From a virus: a stretch of DNA of 43,397 nt. Below, piece after piece: positions 39,476-43,397 of the stretch. A program made the position numbers and the translations under genes. A model generated the notes under the pieces. That model had not been told where the DNA came from. It saw only the letters and a list, made by a program, of their open reading frames with translations, and did no database searches. Positions within the stretch are counted from its first letter, which is position 1, and the number at the start of each line of letters is the position of its first letter. Where the stretch lies: the IMG/VR virus record IMGVR_UViG_3300028800_000162, positions 1 through 43,397 of that record; one strand, written 5' to 3'.

Positions 39476-39941
39476 CCTTCTTCTCCTCAAAAGTAAATTC
39501 CAGTTTGCCCTTGTTAACTGGTAGTTCTCTCATAACGCATTGACCAGCTACCTCTGATACGGAGCGGCCTGTTTTTTCTGACAATTCGACTAAAGCCAAG
39601 TAATGAACGGCTGGCATAACGAAAGTCACGGTGACGGTATTGTATTTGTCCTTAAGGAAAGGCATCGGAGTCTGAGGATTGTTATCTGGGTTCAGAGGAT
39701 GATCTTTCTTATGGACATTTCCATGGCATGGCCTGCACAACCAAACGACTTCGAGCGGTTTGCCGTAGTCGACGTGGTGAGCATCCAATTTGGCGTCTTT
39801 GGATTTGCACAATTCGCAGCAATCAGGCTTAACTAACTCGCCCTTTTCGATCGCCTTGAATGCAACTCGCCTTGAGTGTCGCCTTCTTTTGTACAGCAAG
39901 ACATCTTCCTGCTTAATTTTCTTTTTCATTATCTTAGACAT
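39270..39941 (-). CDS. HNH endonuclease
   Basis: The protein has 223 residues. The HNH domain (about 38-78) has CCELCKSKDAKLDAHHVDYGKP, then VVWLCRPCHGNVHKK, giving two Cys pairs and the His-His-Asp/His set. A following part (about 98-135) with TVTVTFVMPAVHYLALVELSEKTGRSVSEVA looks like a ribbon-helix-helix. The last 68 residues are encoded over the start of the 38975 gene and look like read-through (RKRNLNLSGMEGELLQVPGGYGG). SD AGGAGGA lies upstream. Confidence 0.75.
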   Translation of the reverse strand: MSKIMKKKIKQEDVLLYKRRRHSRRVAFKAIEKGELVKPDCCELCKSKDAKLDAHHVDYGKPLEVVWLCRPCHGNVHKKDHPLNPDNNPQTPMPFLKDKYNTVTVTFVMPAVHYLALVELSEKTGRSVSEVAGQCVMRELPVNKGKLEFTFEEKKDDHTQEKRKQRVQGLEKNEGMLSQSEFSVLQNVRRKRNLNLSGMEGELLQVPGGYGGNATIVQRPRAY

Positions 39942-39957
39942 AATGTCCTCCTAGTGC

Positions 39958-40015
39958 AGTGTAACACATTTGTAGTCTTTATCTCAATTCCTAATATCTC
40001 AATCAAAGATTGAGA
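39958..40015 (-). promoter_or_regulatory. promoter and TCTCAAT operator-like repeats of HNH operon
   Basis: On the minus strand TTGAGA (39987-39982) and TACACT (39963-39958) are 18 bases apart and upstream of the HNH gene. The motif TCTCAAT occurs at 39982, 39997 and inverted at 40009-40015. The last two form an eight-base hairpin around AAA that may also end the repressor message. The first covers the -35 box, so it looks like an operator. Confidence 0.5.
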
Positions 40016-40071
40016 GGGGGTTGTGGATTTGTTAATAAGTCTTCGTGTATGGTGTCCCATTGACCCCATGA

Positions 40072-40290
40072 CTAACGACGGCCTCCAACGAGTTCAACTT
40101 TTGGGTTGACTTCATTGAGAGTGATTTCCATTATCCGTTTTGCATACAAAGGACAGATAGGTAATCCTTTTTTGACTTTCCATACTACGGGACGGGAACA
40201 CCCCACCAATTGGACAAACTCGTTGGTGCTCATGTGCTTTTTTCTGAGCCATAATTCCAAGTCTGAATTTTCGTAGTCATGCGCTGGCAT
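40072..40290 (-). CDS. Cro/CI-like helix-turn-helix repressor
   Basis: The protein has 72 residues. Residues about 8-55 contain ELWLRKKHMSTNEFVQLVGCSRPVVWKVKKG, a helix-turn-helix of the Cro/CI type (F-V-Q-L-V-G-C-S-R-P-V-V-W-K-V), followed by a short basic tail. It probably binds operators in the divergent region at 40316-40383 to balance the two operons. SD AAAGGAGGT is exceptionally strong. No dimerisation or cleavage domain is present. Confidence 0.8.
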   Translation of the reverse strand: MPAHDYENSDLELWLRKKHMSTNEFVQLVGCSRPVVWKVKKGLPICPLYAKRIMEITLNEVNPKVELVGGRR

Positions 40291-40315
40291 AACGTACCTC
40301 CTTTGTTTCTGCCTA

Positions 40316-40383
40316 TATCTTAACGGAAAAGATAGTTTTTGTAAATATTGATGTTGCGTTAAATTGAATAAGTCCGATATATT
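40316..40383. promoter_or_regulatory. divergent promoters and operator candidates
   Basis: Leftward for the repressor: TTTACA (complement of 40340-40345) and TAAGAT (complement of 40317-40322), 17 bases apart. Rightward for the 40402 operon: TTGCGT (40354-40359) and TATATT (40378-40383), 18 bases apart. TATCTT (40316-40321) and AAGATA (40329-40334) form an inverted repeat over the leftward -10, and TTTGTAAATATTGA (40338-40351) recalls the core of the other two phage promoters. Confidence 0.6.
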
Positions 40384-40401
40384 GATGACAGGAGGCGCAG
40401 A

Positions 40402-40767
40402 ATGACAAGTAGGAAATTCACCGCTAGGTTAAGAGAGATCACTTTTTACGACTTCGTTGTCGAGGCTCAGTCGTATAAAGAGGCAGTTTCGCTCATTAAT
40501 GAGATGATAGAAACTGACATTGCTTCTCTCCAACCCTACGCGGTAGGCGTCCGTTACGAAATTGAATCAATAACCCCTGGAGGAGAAAATGATCGTAAAC
40601 CTATCCGAACGAAGCCCAGTTGTGACCCACCAATTAACCGCACTCGATCAAAGAGAGTGGCGGTACAGAACCGAAGACTACTTAAGCAGGCCAAAGATTG
40701 CGAGTCAGGAGCCGATAAAAGTAGAGTTTCGAAAGATGCTGATACCGATGCCTTTCTTGTTTCTTAG
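40402..40767 (+). CDS. DpnD/PcfM-like small protein with read-through tail
   Basis: The protein has 121 residues. Residues 1-62 form a short alpha/beta fold (KFTARLREITFYDFVVEAQSYKEAVSLINEMIE) similar in plan to the DpnD-PcfM family. From about residue 63 the sequence is Arg/Lys/Ser-rich and shares DNA with the start of the 40589 gene in the +1 phase. It is the first gene of the rightward operon. SD AGGAGG is present. Confidence 0.6.
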   Translation: MTSRKFTARLREITFYDFVVEAQSYKEAVSLINEMIETDIASLQPYAVGVRYEIESITPGGENDRKPIRTKPSCDPPINRTRSKRVAVQNRRLLKQAKDCESGADKSRVSKDADTDAFLVS

Positions 40768-40813
40768 TGGAGTTTTTACAGGAGTCGGGATCATGTTAGC
40801 TATGGCGACCTAA
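40589..40813 (+). CDS. tail-anchored small membrane protein
   Basis: The protein has 74 residues. The N-terminal 50 residues are soluble and charged. Residues about 50-72 are a single hydrophobic span (MLIPMPFLFLSGVFTGVGIM) at the C-terminal end. SD GGAGGAG lies five bases upstream, and it reads more like a real protein than the frame it overlaps for 179 bases. It may associate with the cell membrane. Unknown role. Confidence 0.65.
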   Translation: MIVNLSERSPVVTHQLTALDQREWRYRTEDYLSRPKIASQEPIKVEFRKMLIPMPFLFLSGVFTGVGIMLAMAT

Positions 40814-40836
40814 AAAATCAAGCAAAGGATATTGAA

Positions 40837-41130
40837 ATGGGACATAAGAAACCAGATTTGTATTTCCAAGAAATACAAGACCACTCATTTGCCGAGTTCC
40901 TTCACGACTACATAAACAGAGTCGCGGAACTTGGTCGAATGATGCAGAAAGTCTATGACGTGGCGCTACAGGATGAAACCAAGGTTTCGATGAACGCTGT
41001 CTATCAGATGAGAGGGATAACAGTCGATCTTGAAAAGTTCGGGAAACAGTTTCGAAAACGGACGATCGCCATGAAAAAGGAAAGGAAAAATGGAATGGGT
41101 AAGAGTAAAAACGGCACATCTGAAAAATAA
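40837..41130 (+). CDS. helical hypothetical protein
   Basis: This 97-residue protein is almost entirely helical (SFAEFLHDYINRVAELGRMMQKVYDVAL, ITVDLEKFGKQFRKRTIAMKKERK) with a very basic C-terminal end. AAGGA lies upstream. It overlaps the next small gene by 41 bases. Position ahead of the sigma-like gene may point to transcription control. No family recognised. Confidence 0.6.
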   Translation: MGHKKPDLYFQEIQDHSFAEFLHDYINRVAELGRMMQKVYDVALQDETKVSMNAVYQMRGITVDLEKFGKQFRKRTIAMKKERKNGMGKSKNGTSEK

Positions 41131-41272
41131 GGAGCTTCGGGCTAAGTATGAGATGATGAAGCATGAACAAGAAACAATGGGACTCGTATGTAACTTACCT
41201 AGACATCATACAAAGAAAAACCAACCGTGTAAATCGAGACAGTCCTTACGAGGAGTACTATCAGTTTCCTGA
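41090..41272 (+). CDS. possible small protein overlapping the sigma gene
   Basis: The frame has 60 residues. AAGGAAAGG lies upstream of the ATG. The first 30 residues look coding ([20 protein letters not shown]). The last 35 are encoded over the start of the sigma-like gene (110 bases, +1 phase) and have no clear character. It may serve mainly to couple translation into the sigma-like gene, whose own SD is weak. Confidence 0.45.
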   Translation: MEWVRVKTAHLKNKELRAKYEMMKHEQETMGLVCNLPRHHTKKNQPCKSRQSLRGVLSVS

Positions 41273-41906
41273 CGGAAGGGAAGATTTGAGAGACACGATT
41301 GACAAAAACATGGCTTTTGAAAAGTTATGGTCGGTTTTAGAAACTTTGACGGATCGAGAAAGGAAAATTCTAATACTCCGATTTGGTTTAGACGATGGCA
41401 TACCCAAGTCATTGGATCAAGTCGGAGAGATTTTTTGCGTTCAAAGAGAACGAGTGAGGCAAATTGAATTTAAAGCCCTTCGAAAAATGAGGCATCCTCA
41501 CCGAATAAAGTTACTAATGGAGCCAGAGCAACATGCGAAATGGCTAAAGAAAAAGGCTGAACAAGCCAAACAAGAAGAGCTTGAACTAGAAGAAAGAGAA
41601 CTGGCTAGAAAGAAAGCCCATGAAGAATGGTGGGAGAGAGAAGGGAAACAAGAGAAACTAGCCAGGCTTGAAGCTCAAAAACAAATTGAGATTGAAAGGG
41701 AAAAACGCCGTCTTGAAAACCGCGCTTTTCTTACCCAACGAACAGCTGAGCAATTAGCCCTTGCAGAAGAAAAACGATTGCAAGCTTTGAAGTGGGTTGA
41801 AGAAAGAGATAAAGCCATAGAACAAAGAAACAAAGCGCAACAGGTTCAAGACAACCGTGGCTACAGATGGGATGCTATAAGAAAAATAAGGATTTACGAT
41901 GAATGA
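41163..41906 (+). CDS. sigma-70 region 4 protein with long helical tail
   Basis: The protein has 247 residues. Residues about 52-113 match region 4 of the primary sigma family: [25 protein letters not shown], then [20 protein letters not shown] (84-102), the helix-turn-helix that reads the -35 box, and KALRKMRHP. No region 2 or 3 is present, and the N-terminal 50 residues are unlike other sigma parts. From about 115 to 235 it is one long Glu/Lys/Arg/Gln-rich helix with Trp residues. It probably binds the RNA polymerase beta flap and directs phage transcription. Read as a regulator of late genes by analogy with T4 gp55/gp33. Confidence 0.85.
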   Translation: MNKKQWDSYVTYLDIIQRKTNRVNRDSPYEEYYQFPDGREDLRDTIDKNMAFEKLWSVLETLTDRERKILILRFGLDDGIPKSLDQVGEIFCVQRERVRQIEFKALRKMRHPHRIKLLMEPEQHAKWLKKKAEQAKQEELELEERELARKKAHEEWWEREGKQEKLARLEAQKQIEIEREKRRLENRAFLTQRTAEQLALAEEKRLQALKWVEERDKAIEQRNKAQQVQDNRGYRWDAIRKIRIYDE

Positions 41907-42444
41907 AACAATTTATGATGAAGAAGTAATAAAAGGTCATTTGCCCGAATTGGATGACTTGATTAAGGATATATTCAAAAACGATATGCTTGGTGGTGCT
42001 TGGCATTGTCAGGAATTTTTGTATAAGCATGGAATAGATCCTGACAGCGTGACTGCTAAGGTAATCATTGAACACCTTAAATTTAGAACGTTGATGATGC
42101 ACTTCGAAAATGTGGTTTGGTGCTGCAAGAATAAGCAAACTAGAAATGAAGCTGTGGAAGTGATTTTAAGAGTGTTTGGCAAAATGGCAAAATGTGATGC
42201 CCCTCTGTTTTACGATCAAAAACAAGACTTAGCTCCCCCTAGTGTTCGTGAAGCGGACATTTTTAACCGTGGGGTAGATGCTGTATTAATGCCATTGATG
42301 AATTTGAGTGCCGTTGCTCCAAAATATAAATTGGATGATTTGCTTGCTCAATTTGTAAAGACAGCAAAAGGATTTAAAGTCGTTGCACATCAATTTAAAT
42401 CGCCCGAAAAAAAGAAAAAGAAAAAAACAAAGGAGACAAAATGA
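41899..42444 (+). CDS. helical hypothetical protein
   Basis: This 181-residue all-alpha protein has [49 protein letters not shown] and a Lys-rich last ten residues. It has five cysteines but no metal pattern. It overlaps the sigma-like gene by eight bases (ATGAATGA) and the exported protein by four. Unknown function, perhaps a partner of the sigma-like protein. Confidence 0.65.
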   Translation: MNETIYDEEVIKGHLPELDDLIKDIFKNDMLGGAWHCQEFLYKHGIDPDSVTAKVIIEHLKFRTLMMHFENVVWCCKNKQTRNEAVEVILRVFGKMAKCDAPLFYDQKQDLAPPSVREADIFNRGVDAVLMPLMNLSAVAPKYKLDDLLAQFVKTAKGFKVVAHQFKSPEKKKKKKTKETK

Positions 42445-42842
42445 AACGATTCATAATGGGTTTACTGGCTTGCACAATGCTAGCCACTTCGACCCTAACC
42501 GCGTTGGTTGGTTATGATGAAGACTTCTCGCCTAACGTCAGCAAAATGCTGGTAGATCTTGAGAAATACGGCGATGAAGACAAAATGTACATCGACGAAG
42601 AAGAAATGAAAAGCAACGAAGACGCTTTTCACATTCATTTGGGCGGTAACGTTTGGATACAGACGAATTCAGTCAACAAAGATAAAAAAGGGCTGTACAC
42701 TTACAGAGCCGCCATTGCAAGAAGTATGAACGGTGGGAAGATTGCTGCCTATGAGAAGAAATGGAAATGTCCTTATTGCTACAGCTATTGGCCAATCGGT
42801 CAACCATGCGGAAATAAAGACTGTCCATCGAAATATAAATAA
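42441..42842 (+). CDS. exported protein with C-terminal four-cysteine knuckle
   Basis: The protein has 133 residues. Residues 1-21 form a signal peptide (MKRF, a hydrophobic core, then about TLTALVG). The mature part is acidic to about 63, then DAFHIHLGGNVWIQTNSVNKD, a beta part, and the end KWKCPYCYSYWPIGQPCGNKDCPSK with four Cys in C-x2-C...C-x4-C. A zinc knuckle after a signal peptide is unusual. It could act in the periplasm or outside, for example in superinfection exclusion. SD AGGAGA. Confidence 0.7.
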   Translation: MKRFIMGLLACTMLATSTLTALVGYDEDFSPNVSKMLVDLEKYGDEDKMYIDEEEMKSNEDAFHIHLGGNVWIQTNSVNKDKKGLYTYRAAIARSMNGGKIAAYEKKWKCPYCYSYWPIGQPCGNKDCPSKYK

Positions 42843-42877
42843 TAATAAAAACCCCCTGAGGCGTTGCACCTCAGGGG
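42841..42877 (-). terminator. minus-strand terminator hairpin
   Basis: CCCCTGAGG (42853-42861) pairs perfectly with CCTCAGGGG (42869-42877), with a seven-base loop. On the minus strand the stem is followed by TTTTTATTATT (42851-42841), an intrinsic terminator facing left. For plus-strand RNA it has no T tail, so there it would act only as a hairpin between the exported-protein and exonuclease genes. Confidence 0.6.
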
Positions 42878-42899
42878 TAAACCTAAACTAAGGAATGCT

Positions 42900-43397
42900 A
42901 TGAAAAAACAAGAGGAAGATGAAATCCCAAGAGGCTATCTTCGAGTGACTCAAGTTCTGGAGCCCTTTTCCAAACTTGATACCATTGACCGCGACACCCT
43001 TGCTAATGCTGCTGACCGTGGCACCCGAGTACACACCTATTGCGAAATGTACGCCCTCAATCTTTTTGTAGACGAGTACGATGAAGATTGCAAGAATTAT
43101 GTTGATAGTTTTAAGGAATGGTATGACTCGATGGTTGTAAAGCTGCTTTACAATGAAAAGAGATTGAACAGTCAAAAATACCGTATTTCTGGAAAGTTCG
43201 ATATGGTCGTACAGTTGAAAGGAGACCCATCGGATTGTTTTACCCTGTTGGACATTAAAACTCCTGCTTCGGTAAGTCAATCATGGAGCTTGCAAACTGC
43301 TGCCTACAAAATACTCTTAGCTGACGAGATGAATTTGCCTATCAAACGGCGCGTATGCTTGCAATTGCCAAAGCAAGGTGTTGCTGCGAAACTGGTT
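42900..43397 (+). CDS. RecB-like exonuclease, N-terminal part
   Basis: These 166 codons run to the window end. ATG 42900 is in frame, and the nearby ATG 42895 is followed by a stop two codons on. PD-(D/E)xK motifs are visible: HTY at His45, SGKFDMV with Asp101, LLDIKTP with Asp118 and Lys120, then QTAAY. The family degrades one strand of DNA ends, which would provide single strands for the RecT-like protein. The coding sequence contains palindrome copy 5. Joined with 1-216 the protein is 190 residues. Confidence 0.85.
   Translation, partial: MKKQEEDEIPRGYLRVTQVLEPFSKLDTIDRDTLANAADRGTRVHTYCEMYALNLFVDEYDEDCKNYVDSFKEWYDSMVVKLLYNEKRLNSQKYRISGKFDMVVQLKGDPSDCFTLLDIKTPASVSQSWSLQTAAYKILLADEMNLPIKRRVCLQLPKQGVAAKLV
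43136..43152. repeat. dispersed palindrome, copy 5
   Basis: TGTAAAGCTGCTTTACA is a perfect 8-base inverted repeat around one T. It lies inside the exonuclease coding sequence, unlike copies 1-3, which are at gene ends. Confidence 0.88.
43257..43397. repeat. right copy of 141-bp terminal direct repeat
   Basis: This matches bases 1-141 with mismatches at 43261 and 43381. It marks the closing point of the circular map. Confidence 0.9.

Noticed and set aside
1-43397. CRISPR arrays, insertion sequences, integrase and attachment sites
   Set aside because: No regularly spaced repeats, transposase or recombinase motifs were found, so a temperate, integrating life style is not supported despite the repressor-like gene.

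Overview
The window is one essentially complete genome of a small tailed phage with a contractile tail (myovirus), about 43.26 kb, closed on itself. Its last 141 bases repeat its first 141 bases with two mismatches, and one exonuclease gene runs off the right end and finishes at the left end. The DNA is moderately AT-rich and densely packed, and most genes touch or overlap by 1, 4 or more bases. The host cannot be read from the sequence. A lipobox lipoprotein and a signal-peptide protein fit a Gram-negative bacterium.

Layout. (1) Plus strand, 42900 round the ends to 2210: RecB-like exonuclease, small membrane and acidic proteins, a recombination-associated coiled-coil protein and a RecT-like annealing protein, ended by a terminator at 2226-2255. 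(2) Minus strand, 27943 down to 2254: the late operon in classical order. It holds DUF1064 nuclease, GNAT, ParB-like protein, ABC ATPase with a GNAT domain in the -1 frame, small and large terminase, portal, SPP1 gp7-like protein, protease/scaffold with a nested scaffold start, cement protein, major capsid, connectors, tail terminator, sheath, tube, tail chaperone with -1 frameshift, a very short tape measure, a Pam3-like simple baseplate, tail fibres and a candidate lysis cluster. (3) Plus strand, 28142-31414: DUF932 protein and small unknown genes behind a promoter that shares a conserved block with the region 1 promoter. (4) Minus strand, 39941 down to 31392: two HNH-type proteins, DUF3310 protein, a helix-turn-helix replication-initiator-like protein, an SSB-like protein and six tandem fibre-type proteins in two paralogous triplets. 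(5) A Cro/CI-like repressor at 40072-40290 (minus), divergent from a plus-strand operon 40402-42842 that encodes a sigma-70 region 4 protein and an exported protein with four cysteines.

How it works together. The exonuclease, RecT-like protein, SSB-like protein and DUF1064 resolvase-like nuclease make a recombination kit. The replication-initiator-like gene sits beside a 370-base structured gap. The sigma-like protein probably switches host RNA polymerase to late genes. The ParB/ABC/GNAT set upstream of the terminase recalls phage DNA-modification modules of the Mom type. No integrase, DNA polymerase, helicase or recognisable endolysin is present.

Most interesting signals: a dnaX-like -1 frameshift signal (SD-like AAAGGAG, 11 bases, A AAA AAA) joining an ABC ATPase to a GNAT domain; a 17-base palindrome TGTAAAGCnGCTTTACA at five dispersed sites; one beta-sandwich-like domain inserted six times in four different virion proteins; a phage-encoded sigma region 4 protein; and repeated long out-of-frame gene overlaps, nearly all in the same +1 phase.
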